Positions 53,317 to 62,483 of a stretch of 64,000 nucleotides of DNA are shown here, in pieces. The DNA comes from Desulfobacteraceae bacterium Eth-SRB1 (GTDB lineage Bacteria; Desulfobacterota; Desulfobacteria; Desulfobacterales; ETH-SRB1), in assembly GCA_004193555.1 (NCBI GenBank), contig RPGP01000001.1, positions 462,156 through 526,155 of the forward strand. Reading direction: 5' to 3'. Numbering within the stretch: the stretch's first letter is position 1; the number at the start of each line of letters is the position of its first letter. The notes under the pieces were generated by a model. The model made no database searches. It was given only the letters and a program-made list of their open reading frames with translations, and had not been told where the DNA came from. The position numbers and the translations under genes are program-made.

Positions 53317-53736
53317 ATGATTGCATTTGATTTACAATGTTCTAATGGTCACACTTTTGAAGGCTGGTTTGAAGATAGCCGGACATTTGACATACAGAAG
53401 AAAAAAGGTCTGATTTCATGCCCTGTTTGCGAAGATACCGGCATATCAAAGCTTCCTTCCACATTTGCAATAAAATCATCCCATTTTACTCCTGGAGTAT
53501 CTGACAGTCATGTAGCCCTGGAAAGTCTCGGCAGGGAAATAGCAGATTATGTAGATAAGAATTTTGACGATGTAGGTTGTAATTTTGCAAAAGAAGCCTT
53601 GAAAATGCATTATGGAGTTACTGAACCTAAAAACATAAGAGGTGTCAGCACTGGAGAAGAAGAAAAAACGTTGAAGAAAGAGGGGATAGAATTTCTCAAG
53701 ATCCCAGCTCCAGCCAGCCCTGATGCCGAAACCTGA
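53317..53736 (+). CDS. DUF1178 family protein
   Basis: 139 residues. The N-terminus IAFDLQCSNGHTFEGWFED and the CPVCEDTGISKLPSTFAI segment are the DUF1178 signature, and the C-terminus has a weakly conserved tail (VSTGEEEKTLKKEGIEFLKI). It has no assigned function. It is 6-24 bases before the M20-like gene on the same strand, so they may be co-transcribed. Confidence 0.85.
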   Translation: MIAFDLQCSNGHTFEGWFEDSRTFDIQKKKGLISCPVCEDTGISKLPSTFAIKSSHFTPGVSDSHVALESLGREIADYVDKNFDDVGCNFAKEALKMHYGVTEPKNIRGVSTGEEEKTLKKEGIEFLKIPAPASPDAET

Positions 53737-53759
53737 CTCAAATGGTGCAGGTGACTAAC

Positions 53760-54917
53760 ATGGACACATATATTGACAAATTACCATCCTTTGTGGAAGC
53801 GATTAAATCAATAAAGGAAACAATTATTGCAAATATTGTGTTTATCGGCCAGGTGCCGTCTCCAACTTTCAAGGAAAAACGGCGCACAGCTATTTTTATG
53901 GAAAGGCTGTCTGAAGCCCGGGTTGATGAATGCACAACCGATGGTTATAGAAATCCCATTGGAATTATCAGGGGAACTTCAAAAACAAAGCCACCAATTT
54001 TTATAGTTGCGCATCTTGATACGCATTTCCCACGGGATGTTGATCATAATTTTACAGTTAAGGAAGATACAATTACGGGCGCCGGCATCATGGATAATTC
54101 AGTCGGTATCGGGGTTCTGCTTTCTTTGCCGGAAATTTTCCGGAAGTTAGACCTTTGCTTTGAATCTGATATCGTGCTGGCTGGTGTTATACAATCAATA
54201 GGCAAGGGCAACCTTCGGGGCATCAGGCATCTTTTAAAAACATGGGCAACCCCGATTAGAGGGGCTGTCTGCATAGAAGGAGGAGAATTAGGCAGGCTTA
54301 ATTACTATTCTGACGGCATGATCAGGGCCGAGATCGATTGCAATATATCCACAACTAACGCGTGGGAACAACGATTCAGGCCAAATGCGATTTTAATATT
54401 AAATGAAGTAATTAACCATATTCTGAAACTTAAATTGCCGCAAAGACCCCGATCAAGGGTGATCTTGGGAAAAATCTCAGGAGGCTATAAACACGGAATT
54501 GTCGCCTATAATGCAAAGCTGGGTTTTGAGATACAAAGCGATTCCGACAGAATGGTAAAAACGATCTATAACGATATCCAGGATATCATCAGCGACATAA
54601 GCCATGAAAATGCTGTCGGGCTTACGATGAAAACCATAAGCAATCTGAAACCGTCTAAATTACGGTATAACCATCCATTGATAAAAAGCACTATTGCCGT
54701 GATGGAAAAGCTGGATATAAAACCGGTAAGTGAACCAAGCGAATCAGAGCTTTCGATTTTTCTTTCCCGCAAGATACCGGCGCTCACACTTGGCATTACA
54801 TGTGGAAGAAATTATCACCTGGAAAATGCCGGGATGGAAATTGAACCTATGTTTAAAGGGATTGCCCAGATCATTGGAGTAATTATGGCAATAGACAATG
54901 GTGCTTGTGATGAATAA
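53760..54917 (+). CDS. M20-like metallopeptidase homologue lacking the catalytic Glu
   Basis: 385 residues from ATG 53760 (AGGTG site 6 bases before); ATG 53742 is an alternative. The metal-site segments AHLDTHFP and GAGIMDNSVGIG are present, as is YHLENAGMEIEP near the C-terminus. The segment that should carry the paired glutamates (GEEGLGNLRG) reads QSIGKGNLRGIRHLLK, so the catalytic base is gone. It may therefore be a pseudoenzyme or act on a different bond. It overlaps the glycosyltransferase gene by 8 bases. Its role with that enzyme is unknown. Confidence 0.7.
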   Translation: MDTYIDKLPSFVEAIKSIKETIIANIVFIGQVPSPTFKEKRRTAIFMERLSEARVDECTTDGYRNPIGIIRGTSKTKPPIFIVAHLDTHFPRDVDHNFTVKEDTITGAGIMDNSVGIGVLLSLPEIFRKLDLCFESDIVLAGVIQSIGKGNLRGIRHLLKTWATPIRGAVCIEGGELGRLNYYSDGMIRAEIDCNISTTNAWEQRFRPNAILILNEVINHILKLKLPQRPRSRVILGKISGGYKHGIVAYNAKLGFEIQSDSDRMVKTIYNDIQDIISDISHENAVGLTMKTISNLKPSKLRYNHPLIKSTIAVMEKLDIKPVSEPSESELSIFLSRKIPALTLGITCGRNYHLENAGMEIEPMFKGIAQIIGVIMAIDNGACDE

Positions 54918-55917
54918 CAACTGGCTTAAAAAAAATACTTTTCACTATTCTGAGTTTAAAAATATTGATCGTCTTGTTGAAGAAAAAACAAAAAAGAAGC
55001 TTTCCATAGCTTTATGCTTGCCTACCCTTAATGAAGAAAAGACGATTGCAAAAGAGATTCTAATAATGAAGTCGGAACTGATGACTCACCATCAGCTTTT
55101 GGATGAGCTGATTGTTATCGATTCCGGTTCAACAGACAATACAAGGAAGATTGCCGGAGATTATGGCGCTAAAGTTTATAGGGCAAACGATATTCTGCCA
55201 AGGCTTGAAGTATTTAAAGGAAAAGGTGAAAATCTATGGAAAGCTCTTTATGTAACAAATAGCGATATCATTGTATACCTTGATGCTGATATAAAAAATA
55301 TTCACCACAGATTTGTTTACGCCCTTGTCGGCCCCCTGCTGCTTTTCGATGATATTAAATTCTGCAAAGCCTTTTATGACAGACCGATAGCTGTAGGTAA
55401 AAGCAAGATCAGGCCAACTGGTGGCGGAAGAGTCACAGAGCTTGTTATCAGGCCAATGCTGTCGCTTTTTTTCCCGGAACTTACACAAATTATGCAGCCG
55501 CTTTCCGGTGAATATGCCGGCTTCAGAGAAATATTTGAAAAAATCCCTTTCCCCATCGGATACGGTGTTGAAACAAGCATGCTTCTCGATATCCATGAAA
55601 AATGGGGGCTTGACGTAATAGCACAGGTTGATCTTGACAGGCGTATTCATAGAAACCAGGATACAAAAGCGCTGGGAAGGATGGCGTTTGTTATACTGAA
55701 AACTTTTTGCAACCGCATTGAAAAGCTTGGTCTAATAAATATAAACCAGGACCTTTTCAATGAGATGATTCAATATAATCTTGTCAAAAATGAATATCAG
55801 CCGGATATATTAAAAATTGAAGGGGTGGAGAGGCCGCCGATTGTTGAGATTGCTGAATATCGCGAGAAATTCAAAATAAAAGATCTCAAAAAAAGTAGCC
55901 CGGATTACAAGCAGTAG
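54910..55917 (+). CDS. gpgS: GpgS-like glucosyl-3-phosphoglycerate synthase (GT81)
   Basis: 335 residues. CLPTLNEEKTIAKEI, ELIVIDSGSTDNTRKIAG, GKGENLWKALYVTNSDIIVY, LDADIKN, and MQPLSGEYAGFREIFEKIPF are GT81 patterns. GpgS makes glucosyl-3-phosphoglycerate from a sugar nucleotide and 3-phosphoglycerate, an intermediate for glucosylglycerate, a compatible solute. The usual phosphatase partner GpgP is not in the window. Overlap with the M20-like gene (8 bases, ATGAATAA) suggests translational coupling. Confidence 0.8.
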   Translation: MNNNWLKKNTFHYSEFKNIDRLVEEKTKKKLSIALCLPTLNEEKTIAKEILIMKSELMTHHQLLDELIVIDSGSTDNTRKIAGDYGAKVYRANDILPRLEVFKGKGENLWKALYVTNSDIIVYLDADIKNIHHRFVYALVGPLLLFDDIKFCKAFYDRPIAVGKSKIRPTGGGRVTELVIRPMLSLFFPELTQIMQPLSGEYAGFREIFEKIPFPIGYGVETSMLLDIHEKWGLDVIAQVDLDRRIHRNQDTKALGRMAFVILKTFCNRIEKLGLININQDLFNEMIQYNLVKNEYQPDILKIEGVERPPIVEIAEYREKFKIKDLKKSSPDYKQ

Positions 55918-56130
55918 GAGGCTATATTTACTCATACAACATCTAATGCAACCCGGGCTCTGGACATGTATGAACCACATAAAAGGGCAAGGGCAACAAT
56001 TATGATATGCCATGTCCTTGCGCAGGGCAATAAATCGTGCGGTTGCAGCTCATTTTGCGAATCCATAACAGGTTGAAAATAACTAATCAAGAATTATTTT
56101 ACGTTTTTTATTATTTTGCAAATAATTATA

Positions 56131-56250
56131 GTAACTACTCAAGTGGATAGGATGAAGGCTGAAGACTGTTAGGAAAAAGCGCATTTTGAAACCATGTGAC
56201 CCCTTCAGCCTTCAGTCTAAATAGCTTCAGCCTGACTACGTGAGTAGTTA
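56131..56250. repeat. Dispersed inverted repeat with GTAACTACTCA ends
   Basis: GTAACTACTCAAGTGGATAG and the complementary CTACGTGAGTAGTTAC form the ends, and inner ATGAAGGCTGAAG / CTTCAGCCTTCAG arms match the elements at 21073-21139 and 32961-33134. It lies in the 55918-56265 gap, 16 bases before the KamA-like gene. Confidence 0.7.
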
Positions 56251-56265
56251 CAAGAAAGTATTATT

Positions 56266-57573
56266 ATGAAAGGCGCCGATATGATTGAACCTGTCAGATA
56301 TAAACTCTATTCACGTAAAAATATTGATCAAATTCCGCAGCTGAAGAATCTGCCTGAAGAGCTTCTTGCCGGCATCAAGACTGTTTCCGCCGTATTACCG
56401 TTCAGGGTTAACAACTATGTGGTAGAACAGTTAATCGATTGGGACAATATTCCTGATGATCCGATTTTTCAGCTTACGTTTCCCCAGCCGGGCATGCTTG
56501 AAAGACGGTATTTTGAGAGGGTGCGTAATCTATTGAAGAACAACGCTTCTAAAGAAGACATTCACAGCGCTGCAAGAAAAATTCAGATGAACCTGAACCC
56601 TCACCCTGCCGGTCAGATGGATCTGAATGTTCCTGAAGAAAGCGGCAAAACTTTCAATGGCATGCAGCATAAATACAACGAAACCGTTCTGTTTTTTCCT
56701 GCTCAGGGGCAAACCTGCCATGCTTACTGCACTTACTGTTTTCGCTGGGCGCAGTTTATCGGGCTGGAAAGTATTAAATTCGCAAGCAGTGATACGGGTG
56801 TGCTTGCAGATTACCTGCAGAACCACCCTGAAGCAACGGATGTTCTTTTTACCGGAGGGGATCCTTTGTTTATGCAGGCAAAAGTCCTTCGCCGTTATAT
56901 TGAGCCTTTGATTAAAGAAAAGCCGGGAAACCTTGCCGCTATTCGTATCGGCACAAAAGCGCTTGCATACTGGCCTTATCGATTTTTGACGGATAATGAT
57001 GCTGATGATCTTATGCGCCTGTTTGAAGAGGTCGTTGCAAGCGGACTTCAGTTGTCGATTATGTCACATTTCAGTCATTACCGGGAACTTGAAACTCCTG
57101 TAGTACAGGCCGCCTTAAAGCGTATTCTAAACACAGGCGCTGTTATTCGATGCCAGGCGCCACTTGTCCGGCATGTTAATGATGACCCGGCGATATGGGC
57201 TGAAATGTGGAAGGCCCAGGTAAAACTCGGAGCAATACCCTATTACATGTTTGTGGCGCGAAATACAGGGGCAAAGAAATACTTCAAGATATCTCTTGCG
57301 CGAGCATTCAATATTTTTACCGGGGCTTACAGACAGGTATCAGGCCTGTGCCGCACTGTCAGGGGCCCATCAATGTCCGCTAATCCCGGAAAGGTTATGA
57401 TTTGTGGTATCACAAAAATAGACGGCGAGAAGGTTTTTGCTTTAAAATTTATTCAGGGACGAAATGCGGACTGGACAAATCAGATCTTTTTTGCGCGTTA
57501 TGACGAAGAAGCATGCTGGCTCAATGATCTTAAACCGGCCTTTGGGGAAAAGGATTTCTTTTTTAATCAATAA
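56266..57573 (+). CDS. KamA family radical SAM protein (lysine 2,3-aminomutase-like)
   Basis: 435 residues. CHAYCTYCFRWAQF (Cys151, Cys155, Cys158) is the radical SAM cluster motif CxxxCxxC. DVLFTGGDPLFMQ, IRIGTKALAYWPYRF, and LSIMSHFSHYRELE follow the KamA order. PLVRHVNDDPAIWAEMWKAQ matches the substrate/PLP domain. The family includes lysine aminomutase and EpmB-like enzymes. Which amino acid it acts on is not clear. ATG 56266 and ATG 56281 (AAAGG precedes) are both possible starts. The gene is isolated, with a repeat on its 5' side. Confidence 0.82.
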   Translation: MKGADMIEPVRYKLYSRKNIDQIPQLKNLPEELLAGIKTVSAVLPFRVNNYVVEQLIDWDNIPDDPIFQLTFPQPGMLERRYFERVRNLLKNNASKEDIHSAARKIQMNLNPHPAGQMDLNVPEESGKTFNGMQHKYNETVLFFPAQGQTCHAYCTYCFRWAQFIGLESIKFASSDTGVLADYLQNHPEATDVLFTGGDPLFMQAKVLRRYIEPLIKEKPGNLAAIRIGTKALAYWPYRFLTDNDADDLMRLFEEVVASGLQLSIMSHFSHYRELETPVVQAALKRILNTGAVIRCQAPLVRHVNDDPAIWAEMWKAQVKLGAIPYYMFVARNTGAKKYFKISLARAFNIFTGAYRQVSGLCRTVRGPSMSANPGKVMICGITKIDGEKVFALKFIQGRNADWTNQIFFARYDEEACWLNDLKPAFGEKDFFFNQ

Positions 57574-57629
57574 AGACGCTTTTGCACTTCATTCCAATTC
57601 GATTAAACCAATTCGGATTTTAAAGGTTT

Positions 57630-58373
57630 CTAAGGAAATAACCTGGAAGTAATAAAATTCATTTTTGCGAGACGGAATGTCAAGGCTGTGTGCAGGCATC
57701 CAAAACCATACTTTATACTTCTTCGCAGACTTATTGATGAAGCCTCAGCAAAATAGATTGTCGGACAACTGACCTCTGCAATTGTATAATCAAGCCAGAC
57801 GATCTGGGCCAGCATCTGATTATCAAAGACAAAATCATCTGAATTAGCATCAAGCTGCAGCCGTTTAAGCAATTCGCGTGAAAAGGCTCTGTATCCGGTG
57901 TGGTATTCGGAAAGCTTGGCTCCTATAAGGATGTTTTCCACAAAGGTCAAAAATCGATTTGCAATATATTTCCAGACAGGCATTCCTCCTTTAAGAGCAT
58001 ACCCGCCAAGAATCCTTGAACCCAGCACACACTGATAAAGCCCGCTTTCAATCATGGAGGCCATGGCAGGAATCAGCTTGGGAGTATACTGGTAATCCGG
58101 ATGAATCATAATAATGATATCGCCTCCTTCTTCCATGGCCATCCGGTAGCAGGTCTTCTGGTTTGCCCCATAGCCGCGATTTTTTTTATGAACAAAAACC
58201 CTGGTACCCGGCAGGCTCTTTGCAATGGCAGCAGTTTCATCGTCGCTTGCATCGTCTACCAGAATCACCAGATCAACAATACCCTGTCTCATAACCTCGT
58301 CATAAGTTTTGCGCAGGGTTTTTGCCGCGTTATAGGCCGGCATAACAACAATAATTTTTTTATCTTTTAACAT
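57630..58373 (-). CDS. GT2 family glycosyltransferase (DPM-like)
   Basis: 247 residues. VVMPAYNAAKTLRKTYDEV, VILVDDASDDETAAIA, KNRGYGANQKTCYRMAMEEG and MIHPDYQYTPKLIPAMASMI are the family A-fold features, and the later SEYHTGYRAFSRELL contains a second conserved segment. It would transfer a sugar from a nucleotide- or lipid-linked donor. It converges on the KamA-like gene. Confidence 0.85.
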   Translation of the reverse strand: MLKDKKIIVVMPAYNAAKTLRKTYDEVMRQGIVDLVILVDDASDDETAAIAKSLPGTRVFVHKKNRGYGANQKTCYRMAMEEGGDIIIMIHPDYQYTPKLIPAMASMIESGLYQCVLGSRILGGYALKGGMPVWKYIANRFLTFVENILIGAKLSEYHTGYRAFSRELLKRLQLDANSDDFVFDNQMLAQIVWLDYTIAEVSCPTIYFAEASSISLRRSIKYGFGCLHTALTFRLAKMNFITSRLFP

Positions 58374-58664
58374 AAGATTATTTACTCAACTTTTGTACAT
58401 CTTTTTTACGCCGATATTTGCATTGAGGCTATAGAAGTCGTTGTTTCAAATCCAATCGTGCCTGCCATTTTTTATATCCATCCATTTCACCCATTTCTTT
58501 ATTTTGTCCTGAAAAACCTGGTCCTTTGGGCCAGGTCAGAGATAGATGGCTTTGCCTTGGGTTTTTGTGTCTAAAATCACAAAATACAAGCGCCAAATCT
58601 CAAATAAATCTCAAATTCCAATATTCAATGACCAAAACCCTCCAGAACTACGCTATGGCGTGGT
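58374..58664. other. Non-coding gap
   Basis: About 290 bases with no gene. It includes a GGTCCTTTGGGCCAGG palindrome-like segment near 58517-58535 and AAATCTCAAATAAATCTC repeats near 58590-58612, neither of which suggests a function. Confidence 0.4.
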
Positions 58665-59437
58665 TTAATTTTTCTTGTCTCGCTCCTGGTTCCAGCGCAC
58701 CCAGTCGTTTATATCCTCGCCGGCAAGAAACGGCATCGGTTTTGTGGGTGTGCCGTCAGGGCGGATAATGATTTGCTGCATGGACTTTATGATATATGTC
58801 CATTCTTCCATGGACACGGCATGTGGATCCGCAACCGGATGCGGCCCTAACACTTTAGTTGGTTTCATGGTTTGCTGAGATTGCGAAGCAATATCCTGCT
58901 TCGTGGCGCTGCTTACTCCTACCTCGCCCCAGTAAACTTTAACCAGCACTGTGTCATCTTCCGCAACATTTACTCTGTAAACAGTGCCGCGCACACCGGC
59001 AACGGCTGTTTTTGTTGAAACTGCAAAACGTCCCCTCTTCCCGAAAAGTTTTGATACATTCGCCCATGTTTTCCCTAAAACCATACTTACATTTATATCT
59101 CTTTGTTTTGTCTTTTCGTCGAACTCAACACACACAATCTCAAAGGTTGTAAGTTCATCAAAACGCATAAGGCTGTTATCAGGCAGTTTAAGCTCTATTC
59201 TGGAACTTTTTTTTGTGCAGATTCGATCGCCATTGGTAACGTAATCTCCCAACATAAGAGGTTGGGCTTTTATCATCCCTTTTTTAATTAGATCGACCTT
59301 TCCTTCAAGCAGGGTAACTTCCGCCATATCACCTTTTATTTCAATTTCAACCGCCTTATTTTCAGCCTGCGCGGAAAAAGAAATAGAAGAACAAAAAGAA
59401 AAAGTAAAGGTATGGCTCTATTAAAAAAATACCTCAT
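58665..59437 (-). pseudogene. FecR-domain exported protein, frameshifted in the signal peptide
   Basis: The main frame (58665 to about 59375) reads AENKAVEIEIKGDMAEVTLL, then NGDRICTKKSSRIELKLPDN, VLGKTWANVSKLFG, FAVSTKTAVAGVRGTVYRVN and VYWGEVGVSS: a FecR domain, with a C-terminal tail. A signal peptide (MRYFFNRAIPLLFLFV...) starts at ATG 59437 behind GGAG (59447-59450) but is in another frame. The two join if one T is added to the TTTTT run at 59379-59375, giving FSAQA and a signal peptidase site. Either this is a recent loss or sequencing error, or a -1 slip on the T run is used. Confidence 0.75.
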
Positions 59438-59597
59438 AATAATATACTCCGAGTTAACAATTGGGGTAAGGATTAAGGAGTAGGGATTAGATGGGATTAT
59501 AAATAAGACAGCCTGATGCTGAATGAACTAATAATCTCTGCGTAACAAGCCCCCCTTAATCCTCTAATCCTTTTAATCTGTTATCCCTTAATCCTTA

Positions 59598-60755
59598 CTA
59601 AAGTTGTGATTTAAGCATGCGAATACTTAAAAGCGCATCAGCGCCTGAAACCGGGCCTATGGCGTCGAACTCTCCTGTCGCAAGATCCTTTGCCACCATG
59701 ACACCGCGCGTGGTGCAAATCATAACAGCATTGAAATACGGAAGATCATTTCTCAAATCCGGAAAAGGGGAAACACTTCCGATAAACCTTGTGGCCAGAG
59801 CATCAACACCGGTGAACTTTATAAGAATATCTTCTATCATCATCGCAAATTCTGCGCGGGTTATAGTCTGATACGGTTTATAAGTGTGATCCGGGAAAGG
59901 CTGAAGCCCCTTGATTCCTATTTCGATTACAGCATCAATATCTGCTTTCAGCACATGATCAGCAATGTCGGTTGCCGGCGGAATTTTTACATATGTTCCT
60001 GTTTCAAGCTGAGTCTCCGGGCTTTTAAATGCGCTGTCGAATTTTTTTGGAACCCTTTTTTTAAAAATTTCATCAATTTTAAGCTCCTCTATAAAAAGGG
60101 CGGCAACATCTGCGCGGGTAATCTTTTCAACAAGAGCAATCTTTTTGCCGATTTTCGAACCCGGCATTGCTCTTTCGATTTTCTGAACAAGAACGTATTC
60201 CTTATCGGCTTCTGCAATATATCCATTGTCTAATTCAAGTACTCTGGAAAACCGGTCAACGGCCTTACGAAACTTATAAGAAATTTTACAGGCCAGCCCC
60301 ATGTAGAAATATGGCGCAGAAACATCTTTGGAAATCAACACGGCTTTATCAAACTCTTCTTCAACCAGTTTCAGCCAGTTTTCATCAATATTTGTCTTGC
60401 CCATTATATAAAGCCGCATAAATCCCACATTAACCGCTATTTTTTGCTCATCTCCACGTGCATATTTTCTTGCCTCTTTCATGGTTTTAAGGCTGTTTTT
60501 AAAATTATCTCTAAACCCATCAACAAGGCCAAGACCGACATAAGCCGGTGAAAATTTCGGATTCAACTCTTTTGCTCTGTCAAATTCACGAAATGCCACA
60601 TCAATCTTGCCTGCCTTCAGCAGCTTATTGCCGTTGGCGACATGGTGCTCGGGCGTATCCAGCTCAGCTTTCGGCGCCATTGCCTTTGGCCCGCATGCAA
60701 AAAGAAAAAGCACGCTGATGGCTGCCAGCATAATAAATATTTTTCTAACAAACAT
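59598..60755 (-). CDS. TPR and SLH-domain lipoprotein
   Basis: 385 residues. A lipobox LFLFACG (Cys21) marks a lipoprotein. Two TPR-like units follow at about 38-75 and 140-175 (HHVANGNKLLKAGKIDVAFR, AVDRFSRVLELDNG). The C-terminal part has SLH-like modules, seen as ITRADVAALFIEEL, IEIGIKGLQPFPDHTYKPYQ and ITRAEFAMMIEDIL. It probably anchors in or under the outer membrane. Same-direction neighbours are FecR-, LPP20- and TPR-type secreted proteins, likely one functional set. Confidence 0.8.
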   Translation of the reverse strand: MFVRKIFIMLAAISVLFLFACGPKAMAPKAELDTPEHHVANGNKLLKAGKIDVAFREFDRAKELNPKFSPAYVGLGLVDGFRDNFKNSLKTMKEARKYARGDEQKIAVNVGFMRLYIMGKTNIDENWLKLVEEEFDKAVLISKDVSAPYFYMGLACKISYKFRKAVDRFSRVLELDNGYIAEADKEYVLVQKIERAMPGSKIGKKIALVEKITRADVAALFIEELKIDEIFKKRVPKKFDSAFKSPETQLETGTYVKIPPATDIADHVLKADIDAVIEIGIKGLQPFPDHTYKPYQTITRAEFAMMIEDILIKFTGVDALATRFIGSVSPFPDLRNDLPYFNAVMICTTRGVMVAKDLATGEFDAIGPVSGADALLSIRMLKSQL

Positions 60756-60789
60756 GATCCCTCCTTAAATATTTTTTTGAGCTTTTCGC

Positions 60790-61665
60790 CTAATCTACAA
60801 CAATCATTACACGGCATTTTTTCAGGAATGAAAGATGCTCTGAAGCGCTTCGAAGTCTGGAAGCATCTGCATTACTTATAACAATATCGGAACGGCCAAA
60901 CCCTTCGGTTCTAAGCCCTTTAACGGTCAACGGGCTGTTTGTAACTCTGGGATTGCTTTGAGCGGCTGTAAGATCCTTTGCATATCCGCTCATTCCCTGT
61001 TGCACGGCAAACTCACGACTTACATATGCGGATCCGTAAACTTCCTCGCCGTTTTCGTTAAGAATTTTCGGCGCCATCGCAGGTCTTGCATTAATGCCCC
61101 TTGCATCGATTACCATGCCTGTAAAAACCTCTGATACAGGTTTTGGCGCTGGAGCTGAAGGCTCAACAATTGGGGCTTTGTGAACAGGCAGCACAGGCCT
61201 GATAGATTCAACCTGCTTGATTTCCTTTGGAAGAATCAGTTGAGCAAAACCTCCCATAAGGCTCATTTGCATGGTAACTTCAACTGTTCCGTCCGACATA
61301 TATTCATGATGGACTACCTGAGCCCCTTTAACCATTCCCTCGACCTGGGACATAATGATGTCGCTTTCAACAACATAGTCTTTGACCATTGTAGTCGAAT
61401 CGATTCTAACCCCTTTTGTGGCTTCAAGAAGGTTGCGCATGGCATCTAATTTTGCAGCTCTCAAAGCCATCGGACGTGCTTGAGGTTTACCAAAATACTT
61501 TTCGGGTGGAACTCCGATCCCTGTTGCCTGAACAACACCTTTTGTCCAGTTGACGCTGCCATTTGCCATCTGTTCGATTAGATTCTGCCATTGCGCACAA
61601 TAAGCAGAAACAGAGAAAACAAGCAGCCCGACAAACACGATTGCTAAAATTGCATACTTTTTCAT
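60790..61665 (-). CDS. LPP20/FlgT N-terminal-like exported protein
   Basis: 291 residues with a signal peptide (1-24, ending YCA). GVVQATGIGVPPEKYF...ARPMALRAAKLDAMRNLLEAT is the pattern of LPP20 and FlgT N-terminal domains. The middle contains a Pro/Ala-rich linker (PIVEPSAPAPKPVSE) and the C-terminal part FTGMVIDARGINARPAMAPK continues to KKCRVMIVVD. The family is secreted or outer membrane associated. Function not known. Confidence 0.7.
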   Translation of the reverse strand: MKKYAILAIVFVGLLVFSVSAYCAQWQNLIEQMANGSVNWTKGVVQATGIGVPPEKYFGKPQARPMALRAAKLDAMRNLLEATKGVRIDSTTMVKDYVVESDIIMSQVEGMVKGAQVVHHEYMSDGTVEVTMQMSLMGGFAQLILPKEIKQVESIRPVLPVHKAPIVEPSAPAPKPVSEVFTGMVIDARGINARPAMAPKILNENGEEVYGSAYVSREFAVQQGMSGYAKDLTAAQSNPRVTNSPLTVKGLRTEGFGRSDIVISNADASRLRSASEHLSFLKKCRVMIVVD

Positions 61666-61810
61666 CTGACCTCCTTATGGGATTGTTGATTGTTGATTGA
61701 AGGAATGAATCTTAAATCAACAATTTTGCCTGGTTCCCATGCTGCAGCGTGGGAATGAAAAATTCTTTTTCATATTACCTTCTTAGTCCTTGATCATTGG
61801 TCCTTTGGTT

Positions 61811-61987
61811 TTAAAATAAGCAGAATACCTTGTCAAACCTTCCTTTTTTCCCATACAGGATTCCAAGCTGGTTATGTGCGTATTCATTTCCGGGATCAAA
61901 TTTTATGGCTTGTTCAAACCTGTTTATAGCTTCGACCAAATTTCCCTTGTAATGATAGTCAGCCCCCTGAAATATCAGCTCATTCAT
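61811..61987 (-). CDS. Short TPR protein coupled to upstream gene
   Basis: 58 residues from ATG 61987: GADYHYKGNLVEAINRFEQA and NEYAHNQLGILYGKKGRFDK are one and a half TPR units. The start overlaps the stop of the gene before it by 8 bases (ATGAATGA). It may be a complete small protein or a truncated TPR gene. Confidence 0.6.
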   Translation of the reverse strand: MNELIFQGADYHYKGNLVEAINRFEQAIKFDPGNEYAHNQLGILYGKKGRFDKVFCLF

Positions 61988-62348
61988 TAGGATAGATGTT
62001 ATAAAACAAAACGATTTTGTACCAGCTTTTCTCAAGCTCCTTAATGACTTTCACTGTGGCATTGGCGTATGCAGATACCAGATCCTTCTCAAGCTCAAAG
62101 TCCTTGATATGCGTCTCGCTTGTCATGTAGGTCGATGCAAACTCTATTGCGTTTCTCTTTGCGGCTTCCAGCGCAGCCTGTTCCGTCTGTCTCCTTGACC
62201 TGTCTTCACCCATGCAGGCATAACCTTCGGCCTCTGTAATGGTAGATTGCGAAGCAAAGGCATACGAAGACGATATAATGAACACAAACGCCAGAGCGGC
62301 TATTCCTGCCATATTCATCCTTCCTGCTTTTGATTTAACAACTAACAT
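61980..62348 (-). CDS. LPP20-like exported protein, small
   Basis: 122 residues from ATG 62348, behind AAAGGAGA. Signal peptide ending YAFA (residues about 8-32), then ITEAEGYACMGEDRSRRQTE and AALEAAKRNAIEFASTYMTS, an LPP20/FlgT-N type helix-rich pattern, followed by VKVIKELEKSWYKIVLFYN. A longer start at 62387 exists but adds a poorly supported tail. Related to the gene at 60790-61665. Confidence 0.65.
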   Translation of the reverse strand: MLVVKSKAGRMNMAGIAALAFVFIISSSYAFASQSTITEAEGYACMGEDRSRRQTEQAALEAAKRNAIEFASTYMTSETHIKDFELEKDLVSAYANATVKVIKELEKSWYKIVLFYNIYPNE

Positions 62349-62483
62349 GAAATGCGTTCTCCTTTCCAAGATTAGAGACCTTTGCAAAACGCCAGCCCCG
62401 TCTTTGCAAACAAAGCGAAGCAGTTTTTGATAACACTTTAAAATTAAAGCCCTTTTCTGACTTTGTGACTGAACTCTTGTGGT

